This document shows, piece after piece, positions 42,285-50,090 of a stretch of DNA of 64,000 nucleotides. The translations under genes were made by a program, and so were the position numbers. The first letter of the stretch is position 1. Every line of letters begins with the position of its first letter. Source of the DNA: Bog-366 sp963722555 (GTDB lineage Bacteria > Acidobacteriota > Terriglobia > UBA7540). The stretch is from contig CAVRNQ010000006.1 of the NCBI GenBank assembly GCA_963722555.1, positions 1,426,001 through 1,490,000 of the forward strand, given 5' to 3'. Under the pieces are notes generated by a model, which searched no databases, had not been told where the DNA came from, and saw only the letters and a program-made list of their open reading frames with translations.

Positions 42285-43766
42285 CTAAGCTTGGGGCAAC
42301 TTCAGGCACAGGCTCGGCCAGAGGGCGTCAACTCGCTTTTTCACTTCTGCATCCATCACAATTTCATCCGGCCAGGGGCGCGTAAAGCCTTCGCTCGCCC
42401 ACTTGCGGGTGGCGTCCACACCCATTTTGGAGCCGAAATTCGGCAGGCGCGAGGCGTGTTCGAGTTGGTCCACGGGCCCCAGGGTGAACTGGATATCGCG
42501 CTCGGGGTCGATGTGGTTCAGGGCTTTCCACGCCACTTCCTGCGTATCGTGGACGTTGACATCATGGTCCACCACCACAATACACTTCGTGAACATGGCG
42601 CCGGGCAATCCCCAGATGGCGTGCATCACTTTGCGGGCGTGTCCCGGGTAGCTCTTCCGAATGGCCACCGCGAGCATATTATGGAAAACCCCGGCGGCGG
42701 GCATATGCATGTCGACAATCTCCGGCATCTGCTTGCGCAGGAGGGGCAGGAAGAGGCGTTCCACCGCATAGCCCATCCAGTAATCCTCCATGGGGGGCCT
42801 GCCGACGACGGTGGAAACGTAGATCGGGTCGCGCCTCCGGGTGATGCAGGTAAGATGAAACGCCGGGAACTTGTCCGGGAGGGAATAGTAGCCCGTATGG
42901 TCACCGAAGGGTCCTTCGGTGCGGATGTCGTCGAGATCGACATAGCCTTCGAGCACGATTTCGGCTTGGGCAGGGACCTCCAGGTCAACCGTCTCGCATT
43001 TCACGAGTTCCACGGGGTCCTGGCGCAGGAAGCCGGCAAAGAGGAATTCGTCCAGGTCTTCCGGCAGGGGCAGGACGCCGGAAAGCATGGTGGCCGGGTC
43101 CGCGCCCAACGCCACGGCCACGTCCATGCGGCGGCTCTTCCCTTCCCGCTCGAGCGCGCGGAAGTGCTCCGCGCCGCCCTTGTGCACCTGCCAGTGCATG
43201 CCGGTCGTCCGCTCATCATAAACCTGCAGGCGGTAACACCCCACATTGCGCCGGCCGTTCTTGGGGCTGCGCGTAATCACCATGGGAAAGGTAATGAACC
43301 GCCCGCCGTCCTGGGGCCAGCACTGCATGATCGGCAGGCGTGCCAGCGATAAGTTCTCCCGTTCAATCACTTCCTGCACCGGGCCGCTGCGCACGTTCTT
43401 GGGGAAGAAGGACCCGATTTCTGAGAGTTTGGGAAGCAGCTTCACTTTGTCGAGGAAGCCTTCCGGTGGCTTCATCTCCAGCAGATCCTCGATGCGTCGC
43501 GCCACCTCTTCCAGAGAGTCAACCTCGAGGGCCAGTTCCAGTCGCCGCCGGCTCCCCAGCGTATTGATGAGCAGCGGTAGATCGTAGCTCACGCCGTCGC
43601 GGGCGGAGCGGGGCCTTTCAAACAGCAGCGCCGGCCCCCCGGCCTTCGACACGCGGTCGGTGATTTCGGTGATCTCCAGATCAACGTCAACTTCGGCGGA
43701 GAGGCGTTTGAGTTCGCCCTCCCGCTCCAGACGGGCAAGGAAATCGCGCAAGTCTCGGTAGGCCAC
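42285..43766 (-). CDS. UbiD-family prenylated-FMN-dependent decarboxylase
   Basis: 493 residues, typical for UbiD. The start MAYRDLRDFLARLEREGELKRL and the core GCYRLQVYDERTTGMHWQVHKGG, GPFGDHTGYYSLPD, ITRRRDPIYVSTVVG and IVVVDHDVNVHDTQEVAWKAL are family hallmarks, including the E...R...E residues around prFMN. It decarboxylates 4-hydroxy-3-polyprenylbenzoate or a menaquinone-pathway intermediate. The prFMN-supplying UbiX is not in the window. The gene is solitary; whether it serves quinone synthesis or aromatic degradation cannot be told. Confidence 0.9.
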   Translation of the reverse strand: MAYRDLRDFLARLEREGELKRLSAEVDVDLEITEITDRVSKAGGPALLFERPRSARDGVSYDLPLLINTLGSRRRLELALEVDSLEEVARRIEDLLEMKPPEGFLDKVKLLPKLSEIGSFFPKNVRSGPVQEVIERENLSLARLPIMQCWPQDGGRFITFPMVITRSPKNGRRNVGCYRLQVYDERTTGMHWQVHKGGAEHFRALEREGKSRRMDVAVALGADPATMLSGVLPLPEDLDEFLFAGFLRQDPVELVKCETVDLEVPAQAEIVLEGYVDLDDIRTEGPFGDHTGYYSLPDKFPAFHLTCITRRRDPIYVSTVVGRPPMEDYWMGYAVERLFLPLLRKQMPEIVDMHMPAAGVFHNMLAVAIRKSYPGHARKVMHAIWGLPGAMFTKCIVVVDHDVNVHDTQEVAWKALNHIDPERDIQFTLGPVDQLEHASRLPNFGSKMGVDATRKWASEGFTRPWPDEIVMDAEVKKRVDALWPSLCLKLPQA

Positions 43767-43969
43767 GATGGAACCTCACAGGGTAAGTGGGGCAAGCCGT
43801 CACGAGTCAGCCCCCAGTGGTCAGTCGCCGCCGGTCTTCGGGCGCCGGGTGTGCTGCCTCCGGCAAAGGCTGAATGACGACTGGACACTACGTGGAAGCA
43901 TTGCAGATTGAGCGGGGCAAATCAAGTGGCGCCGGGGGCAGGCGTTGGTGCATGTTGGGTATCACAAGC

Positions 43970-44087
43970 GACCACCCCGCCCTTCGGGCACCCCTCCTGA
44001 ACCAGGAGGGGAGTCTTGCCCGGCCAGGAATGATAGGAGTCCGCTCCTCAGTTTAGGAGGGGTGGCGCCGCAGGCGACGGGGTGGTC
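43970..44087. repeat. 118-bp MITE-like palindromic element
   Basis: The ends are GACCACCCCG and CGGGGTGGTC, with inner arms GGGCACCCCTCCT / AGGAGGGGTGGCGCC and a central CCTCCTGAACCAGGAGG hairpin. No coding capacity. It sits in the 463-bp spacer between ubiD-like and the first VWFA gene; the rest of the spacer holds nothing recognised. Confidence 0.7.
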
Positions 44088-44256
44088 CGGAATCATGATC
44101 GTTGCTCGGCGAAAATGCGCGATTCTGAATTGCACCACTACCTCGCCACGGGACTGCTTGACATTCGACTGACTGCGCCGGACACTAGGGTTACGACTCG
44201 GTGGGGACCAGCCCAAGTGCGGCGACTGCTTGCAGGGGGGCCGCGGAAGGGTTTCT

Positions 44257-46086
44257 GTGTTTCTGAGTGCGGGGCCCGGATTGATCCAAACTTCTCTCAG
44301 GTTCTGCCGTTGGGCAGGACCTTGCAGGCCCTCTGGCCTCTTAGCTGTCCTGCTGGCCGGCTTCATGACTTTTGCGCCCAGCTTGCTGAAGGGTCAGAAG
44401 GAAGGCGCCGACGATGTTTCCACGCGCGACGTGGAGCCCACCTTCAAACTGCAGGTCGAGCGCAATCTGGTGTTGGTACGCGTGGTGGTGCGGGACACAA
44501 AAGGCACGCCGATTGAGAACCTCCGCAAGGAGGATTTTCAGCTCTTCGATCGCGGCAAACCTCAAACCATTTCGCACTTCTCGCTGGAGAAACCGGCTCT
44601 GAAGGCCGCCGCGAAGCCGGCAGAGAACCAACCGGAAGCCGCCGGGAAGGCTGCGGAGGAGTCCCCCCGCCCGCCCTCCACGCCGAACCGCTTCCTGGGC
44701 CTCTACTTTGACGACGTGCACACCTCATTCGCGAACCTGGCGCAAGCGAGGGACGCTGCGGACCACTACCTGGTGTCTGCGACCCAGCCTGGGGACCGGG
44801 TAGGGTTGTTCACAGCCTCCGGCCAGAAGCAGTTGGATTTTACAGCCGACCTCGGCCAAGTGCATCAAGCTCTCTTTGAGCTTCGCCCCCGCCCCATCAC
44901 TCCCAAGGGAAAGGCTTGTGTGGACATCCCACCCTATGAAGCCTACCTGATCTTCTACCAACACGATCGCGATGCCTTGGAGGTTGCCGCGGAAGAGGCC
45001 TTTGTCAGATGTTACTCCAGGGCCGCTGCCAGCGGAAGTGCCGCTGCCATCGGCAACCCCCCGGACGAGGCTCGACAGGATGCGCAGTCCGAAGCCACCC
45101 TAGTGTTCAGCCAGATGGAACAAGAGTCGCGGGCGTCCCTGCGAGGCATTGAGGGCCTCATCCGACGCATGACGATCCTGCCCGGCCAGCGCAGCGTAGT
45201 CATTGTCTCCGCCGGGTTTCTGACGGAGTCCCTGCACTACGAACTAGGCGAGCTCGTCAACCGCGCCCTGCGCGCGAACGTCGTCATCAATGCCTTGGAC
45301 GCACGCGGCCTTTACACTGACCCCGGGCTACCGGACGCCACGCAAGAGAGCCCGGCCAGCACCGCGCCCGCGCTAGCGGCCCGCAGGAGCAGTATGCTCC
45401 GAACCAGCGCCACGCTCGAGGCCAGCGGCATGCAAAGCCTCGCTGCTGAAACCGGTGGTGTATTCTTCAACAACAGCAATGACCTCGAGGCAGGATTCCG
45501 CCGAGCGGCGGCGCTTCCCGACCCTTATTACGTTCTGGGCTTCTCTCCCCAGAACCTCAAACTTGACGGGGGCTTCCATGCTCTCAAGGTCAAGCTGGTT
45601 TCAGAACCACACCTTGCCGTGCAGGCGCGCCGCGGCTACTTTGCCCCCAAGAAACTGGACGACCCGGCCGCGCGGGAGAAAGAGGAGATTCAGGAAGCCC
45701 TCTTTTCTCAGGACGAAACACGGGAACTGCCCGTCGAGGTCCGCACCCAGTTCTTTGTGAAGAGCAATTCCGAGGTGCAACTCGCCGTCCTGGCCCATCT
45801 GGACCTGCATCCGGTGCATTTCCGCAAGCAGGAAGAACGCAACCTCGATAACCTGGCATTCGTAACGGCCCTGTTTGACCGCGATGGCCACTTGGTGACA
45901 GTTCAGGAGAAGATTGTTCAATTGCGGTTGCGGGATGCCACCCTGACAGCGCTTCTCGAGCGCGGCCTGACCCTGCGCACCCACTTCGACATCAAGCCAG
46001 GGACCTACTTGGTGCGCACGGTGGTTCGGGATTCCGAATCCGGCCAAATCTCCGGGTTGAATCGTACCGTGGAAATTCCTTATTAG
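44257..46086 (+). CDS. VWFA-related Acidobacterial domain protein 1
   Basis: 609 residues from GTG 44257 (GGAAGG 6 bases upstream); a TTG at 44230 is in frame. A signal peptide (GLLAVLLAGFMTFAPSLLKG) is followed by FKLQVERNLVLVRVVVRDTKGTPIENLRKEDFQLFDRGKPQ. That is the signature opening of this family: a von Willebrand A-like domain with a degenerate metal site (FDDVHTS). It ends with the family's YYVLGFSPQN ... HALKVKL ... VQARRGYFAP. The C-terminal 150 residues form an additional beta-rich domain. The role is unknown; it is secreted or periplasmic. It is co-transcribed with the next paralogue (10-bp gap). Confidence 0.88.
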   Translation: MFLSAGPGLIQTSLRFCRWAGPCRPSGLLAVLLAGFMTFAPSLLKGQKEGADDVSTRDVEPTFKLQVERNLVLVRVVVRDTKGTPIENLRKEDFQLFDRGKPQTISHFSLEKPALKAAAKPAENQPEAAGKAAEESPRPPSTPNRFLGLYFDDVHTSFANLAQARDAADHYLVSATQPGDRVGLFTASGQKQLDFTADLGQVHQALFELRPRPITPKGKACVDIPPYEAYLIFYQHDRDALEVAAEEAFVRCYSRAAASGSAAAIGNPPDEARQDAQSEATLVFSQMEQESRASLRGIEGLIRRMTILPGQRSVVIVSAGFLTESLHYELGELVNRALRANVVINALDARGLYTDPGLPDATQESPASTAPALAARRSSMLRTSATLEASGMQSLAAETGGVFFNNSNDLEAGFRRAAALPDPYYVLGFSPQNLKLDGGFHALKVKLVSEPHLAVQARRGYFAPKKLDDPAAREKEEIQEALFSQDETRELPVEVRTQFFVKSNSEVQLAVLAHLDLHPVHFRKQEERNLDNLAFVTALFDRDGHLVTVQEKIVQLRLRDATLTALLERGLTLRTHFDIKPGTYLVRTVVRDSESGQISGLNRTVEIPY

Positions 46087-46096
46087 GAGAACTGCC

Positions 46097-48565
46097 ATGT
46101 CTCGACATCATCTGGTTTTGATACTCGGCTTGGTCATCGCCCTCGGCTGGCTGGGCCTCGATTCGGCCACGGCTCCCGCCGCCCCGGGTGGCGCACAGGG
46201 TCCTTCCCCGCAAGCCGTTGCTACCGTGCCGGGAATGATCAAGGCGGAGAGCAATCTCGTTTTGGTTGACGCGATTGTGACCGACAAGAAGGGGAATTAC
46301 ATCAAGGACCTGGAGCAGAAGGAATTCCACGTTTTTGAAGACGATGTCGAGCAGAAAACCACCAGCTTCTCGCGCGGGGCGGACATCCAACCCAACGCCC
46401 CCCAGCAGCAACACTATATGGTCCTGTTCTTCGACAATTCCACCATGGACCCGAGCGACCAGACCCGGGCCCGCCAGGCGGCTGCGAAATTCGTAGAAGG
46501 CACGGCCTCCCCGAATCGCAAGATGGCCGTGGTCGACTTCGGCGGAACCCTGAACGTGGCGCAGAACTTCACCTCCGACGGGGAGAGGTTAAAGCGCGCC
46601 GTCGCCGGCGTGAAGTTCTCCGCGGTGCAGGCGAACGAGCCCGCCGACGGAGTGCAACTTGCCTCCCTGGGCGGGATGCCCGGGAGCCTGGCCGGCTCCG
46701 ATTTCGGCGCCCGCAGCTCTCTGCTGGCCATTCGCGGGCTTGCCAAGATGCTGCGCACGGTGCCCGGCCGCAAGACCTTGGTGCTGTTTTCCGGCGGATT
46801 TCCACTCACCGCGGAGCGCCAGTCCGAGCTTACGGCCACGATCGATGCGCTGAACAAGGCGAACATCGCGGTGTATCCGGTGGACGTGCGCGGCCTGGTC
46901 GCCTCACCCGGCGATATTTCGAACCCCTCGGCCGTTCCCGGATTCCTGCCCAGGGCATCTCTCGGTGATGCGGACTCCCTCTTCCTTCACCTGCCGGGTC
47001 TTCTGGCCGCGCTGACGATGCCGTTTGACCCTGAACCGCAGCGTCCGGGTGGAGGAGGCGGAGGTGGTGGTGGCACGGGTGGTGGCGGCGTGGGTGGCGG
47101 TGGCGTGGGTAGCAGTGGAGGTGGCGGTGGGAGCCACGGCGGCGGTGGTGCCGTGGGTGGAGGCGGCGCTGGCGCTGGCGCCGGGGGCGGTAAGGGTGGC
47201 GCCGGTGGCGCGGCTGGTAGCGGAACTGGTAGCGGAGCTGGAAAGGGTGGCGCCGGCGGTGCGGGCGGCGCCGGAAAAGGTGGCGCCGGTGGCACGGGCG
47301 GTGCGGGAAAAGGCGGCGGGGGCGGCAATCCCACTAACTATAACCCTAACACGAATCTCTCCGGGTTGTGCAGCGGCCCGATGGCCAGCCAGGATCCCCG
47401 CTGCATCACACTGCGGACACTCAATTCCATTCCGGATAGCGTGGCCACCAACCAGCAAATCCTTTATGCGTTGGCCTCGGGCACCGGGGGCTTCCCCATT
47501 TTCAACACCAATGATTTCCTGGCCGGCCTCCAGAAGATTGCCACGGAGATGAACGAGTACTACATTCTGGGTTATGCCCCGCCCAGCCCGGTGCATGACG
47601 GCAGCTATCACCGCATCAAGGTGAAAGTGGAGCGCGGCGGCGTGAACGTTCGCGCCCGCAACGGCTACTTCGATGTGAAGAGCCCCGACCTGCTATTTGG
47701 AAAACCCGAGGAGAAGACGCTGGAGGCGCAGGCCGCCAGCCCGCAGGCCGGCGACATTCCGGTCTCGCTCACCGCGCCCTACTTCTACGTTGCCCCCGGT
47801 GTCGCGCGGGTTAACCTGGCTCTATCCATTCCCGGTTCCTCCGTCGATTTCGAGAAACAGAAAGGTAATTTCCATTCCCAGGTAAACGTGCTCGGAATCG
47901 CCTACCTTCCGGACGGCTCGGTAGGCGCGCGCTTCAGCGACGCGGTGAAGTTGGACAAAGAGAAAAAGGAGGTGAAGGAGCTCGCCAAGAGCTCTTTTGA
48001 TTATCAAACCTCTTTCAGTATCGCGCCGGGGAGGTACACGCTCAAGCTGGTGCTTAGCGCGGGAGGCGAGAAATTTGGCAAGTACGAAATGCCTCTGGTC
48101 GTGGATCCCTTCTCCGGCAAGGAATTTGCCCTGGGCGGTCCGGCGCTCAGCAACAATGTGGTTCCGCTCTCCCAGCTTAACGTAAACATGGACGAGGCCT
48201 TGCTTGAAGAACGCCCGCCCCTGGTTTTCAAGGGCATGCAGGTGGTTCCCTCCGCCAATAACCGTTTTGCGAAAAGCGAGCAGCCGGTTTTCTACGTGGA
48301 AGTCTATGATCCTTTGCTGAAGACCGAATCTCCGCGGGTGGGGATTCTGTTCAACATCGTGAACCGCAAAACGAACCAGCCGGCCGTGTCTTCCAATACC
48401 GTCGTGATTGATGAGTACGTGCAGCGGGGGAATCCCCTGGTCCAGTTGGGCCTCAAATTACCCATTGACCAACTTCAGGCGGGGGACTACCGGTTTGAAA
48501 TCCGCGGCCGCGATTCCGCAGGCAACGCCTCGCCCCTACGCAGCGCGGATTTCTCCATCGAGTAA
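46097..48565 (+). CDS. VWFA-related Acidobacterial domain protein 2 with Gly-rich insert
   Basis: 822 residues, AGGAG 7 bases from the ATG. After the signal peptide: SNLVLVDAIVTDKKGNYIKDLEQKEFHVFEDDVEQ and the VWA metal site LFFDNSTMD. Between about residues 315 and 415 an insert of almost only Gly, Ala, Ser, Thr and Lys interrupts the domain, with repeating GGAGKGGAG units. The domain resumes at NPNTNLSGLCSG and ends YYILGYAPPSPVHDGSYHRIKVKV ... VRARNGYFDV. The C-terminal domain matches protein 1 and ends in a beta-sandwich. The insert resembles a flexible surface linker or cell-wall-like repeat. Paralogue of the upstream gene. Confidence 0.88.
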   Translation: MSRHHLVLILGLVIALGWLGLDSATAPAAPGGAQGPSPQAVATVPGMIKAESNLVLVDAIVTDKKGNYIKDLEQKEFHVFEDDVEQKTTSFSRGADIQPNAPQQQHYMVLFFDNSTMDPSDQTRARQAAAKFVEGTASPNRKMAVVDFGGTLNVAQNFTSDGERLKRAVAGVKFSAVQANEPADGVQLASLGGMPGSLAGSDFGARSSLLAIRGLAKMLRTVPGRKTLVLFSGGFPLTAERQSELTATIDALNKANIAVYPVDVRGLVASPGDISNPSAVPGFLPRASLGDADSLFLHLPGLLAALTMPFDPEPQRPGGGGGGGGGTGGGGVGGGGVGSSGGGGGSHGGGGAVGGGGAGAGAGGGKGGAGGAAGSGTGSGAGKGGAGGAGGAGKGGAGGTGGAGKGGGGGNPTNYNPNTNLSGLCSGPMASQDPRCITLRTLNSIPDSVATNQQILYALASGTGGFPIFNTNDFLAGLQKIATEMNEYYILGYAPPSPVHDGSYHRIKVKVERGGVNVRARNGYFDVKSPDLLFGKPEEKTLEAQAASPQAGDIPVSLTAPYFYVAPGVARVNLALSIPGSSVDFEKQKGNFHSQVNVLGIAYLPDGSVGARFSDAVKLDKEKKEVKELAKSSFDYQTSFSIAPGRYTLKLVLSAGGEKFGKYEMPLVVDPFSGKEFALGGPALSNNVVPLSQLNVNMDEALLEERPPLVFKGMQVVPSANNRFAKSEQPVFYVEVYDPLLKTESPRVGILFNIVNRKTNQPAVSSNTVVIDEYVQRGNPLVQLGLKLPIDQLQAGDYRFEIRGRDSAGNASPLRSADFSIE

Positions 48566-48570
48566 GCGGT

Positions 48571-49698
48571 ATGCCCCGGAAGAATCCAGGGGTGGCCGGA
48601 GGCCGGAGGGAAACCCCTCCGGCCTCTTTTTATGGCGCGCTTCGTCGAGCTCTACGGGCCTGGTTCCGCGCCCACGCCCGCCCCCTTCCCTGGCGCGAGA
48701 CTCGCGATCCCTACGCCATCTGGGTCTCGGAGGTCATGCTCCAGCAGACGCAGATCGCGACGGTAATCCCCTACTACCAGCGCTTTCTCGAGGCCTTTCC
48801 GACGCTCACCCACCTCGCCAACGCCCCCCGGGAGCGCCTGCTGGAATTGTGGTCAGGCCTCGGCTATTACCGCCGTGTTCGTTACTTGCACCAAGCGGCA
48901 CAGCACCTCAGGGAGAAATTCGCGGGTCGCTTTCCCGATGACTACGCGAGCCTGCGCGCTCTTCCCGGTATTGGCGATTACACGGCCAAGGCGGTGCTGA
49001 GCATCGCCTTTCACCAACCCTACGCCGTGCTGGACGGGAATGTGGCGCGCGTGGTGGCGCGCTGGTTCGCGCTGCGCGGGAATCTGCACCAGCCCCAGTT
49101 CCGGCGCGCCGTCGAGCGCGAACTCGCACGGCTCCTTTCCCGCCGACAGCCCGGAGATTTCAACCAGGCCCTGATGGAGCTGGGGCAGACGATTTGCCTG
49201 CCGCGCGCGCCGCGCTGCCCGGTTTGCCCACTGCGGAAAAGGTGCCGCGGCTTCGACTCCGGCGACCCGGCAACCTTCCCTCTTCCCCGCCCCCGGCGGG
49301 CCACCGAGTCCCAGTACCTTGCCGTGGCCCTCGTGCGGCGCGGACCGCGCGTAGCCCTGGTGCGCGGGCTCGAGGAGGGCCTGCTCGCTGACCTCTGGAA
49401 TTTCCCCGCCGCTTTCGGGCGCTCCCCCACGGAGGCGCGCGACCGCCTGCGCGAGAAATTACATCTCCTTGCTCACCCCCCGTTCTCCTTGGGCGAGCCG
49501 GTGGCGGAATTTCACCACACCATAACTTTCCGCTCGATCCGGGGTCGCGTCTACCCCGTGCAAGGCTGCCGCGGAATTCCCCGCGGGACCGTGCGATGGT
49601 TCGACCTCAAGCGCCTGCCGCAGGCGGCCATCTCCCAACTGGCGCGCAAGATCGTTCAAAAGATTGAAAGGGGGGCGGACCTTCAGGTCCGACAATAG
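48571..49698 (+). CDS. mutY: A/G-specific adenine glycosylase
   Basis: 375 residues from ATG 48571, 5 bp after the VWFA gene; no good ribosome site is visible. It removes adenine mispaired with 8-oxoguanine. Motifs: SEVMLQQTQIATVIPYYQRF, helix-hairpin-helix LPGIGDYTAKAV with catalytic Asp in VLDGNVARV, [4Fe-4S] loop C-x6-C-x2-C-x5-C in CLPRAPRCPVCPLRKRC, and a C-terminal NUDIX-like domain. Family homology begins only at about residue 27 (LRAWFRAHARPLPWR). The first codons run through a strong terminator hairpin (48601-48631), so the true start may be elsewhere or the gene may be attenuated. Confidence 0.93.
   Translation: MPRKNPGVAGGRRETPPASFYGALRRALRAWFRAHARPLPWRETRDPYAIWVSEVMLQQTQIATVIPYYQRFLEAFPTLTHLANAPRERLLELWSGLGYYRRVRYLHQAAQHLREKFAGRFPDDYASLRALPGIGDYTAKAVLSIAFHQPYAVLDGNVARVVARWFALRGNLHQPQFRRAVERELARLLSRRQPGDFNQALMELGQTICLPRAPRCPVCPLRKRCRGFDSGDPATFPLPRPRRATESQYLAVALVRRGPRVALVRGLEEGLLADLWNFPAAFGRSPTEARDRLREKLHLLAHPPFSLGEPVAEFHHTITFRSIRGRVYPVQGCRGIPRGTVRWFDLKRLPQAAISQLARKIVQKIERGADLQVRQ
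48601..48631 (+). terminator. Strong intrinsic terminator inside the mutY 5' coding region
   Basis: Perfect 10-bp stem GGCCGGAGGG / CCCTCCGGCC with a 4-base loop, followed by TCTTTTTA. It should end the VWFA operon 40 bp after its stop, yet lies 30 bp inside the annotated mutY frame. Confidence 0.85.
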
Positions 49699-49718
49699 CC
49701 AAAACCTCCAACGGAGCC

Positions 49719-49923
49719 TTTACAGGCTGCGGGAAAACGCTTCCCTGCTGCCATTCTGAGTCCTTCGCTGTCATTCTGAGCGAAGCGAAGAATCTCGCCC
49801 TGCCCGCTCAGGATAAACTGCGAGAAGAATCTCGCTCTGCGCATTTTCATGCCAGTACGAGATCCTTCGTCGCCTGCGGCTCCTCAGGATGACAGCTTTG
49901 GCGGTTTTTCCGCAGCCTGTAAA
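49719..49923. repeat. MITE-like palindrome, ACAGGCTGC ends (copy B)
   Basis: Ends TTTACAGGCTGC (49719) and GCAGCCTGTAAA (49923). The interior carries TCATTCTGAGCGAAGCGAAG and CTCAGGATGACAG, shared with copies A and C. About 205 bp, imperfect arms. It fills the space between mutY and the transglutaminase gene; 49924-50090 shows nothing else. Confidence 0.82.
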
Positions 49924-50090
49924 GCCCCCGACTGCGTGCGGCCCGATCCTGTCAGAGCTAGAGCTCCGACCCCCCTCACACCTCCCTCAAGCGCACCTTT
50001 CAAATTAGGACACGACCTGCCCGGCCGTGGGCATCGCGTTCGGCGGTTTTCTCGAATAGAATAGAGCCCGGAACCAGGGCAGCGCGCCCC

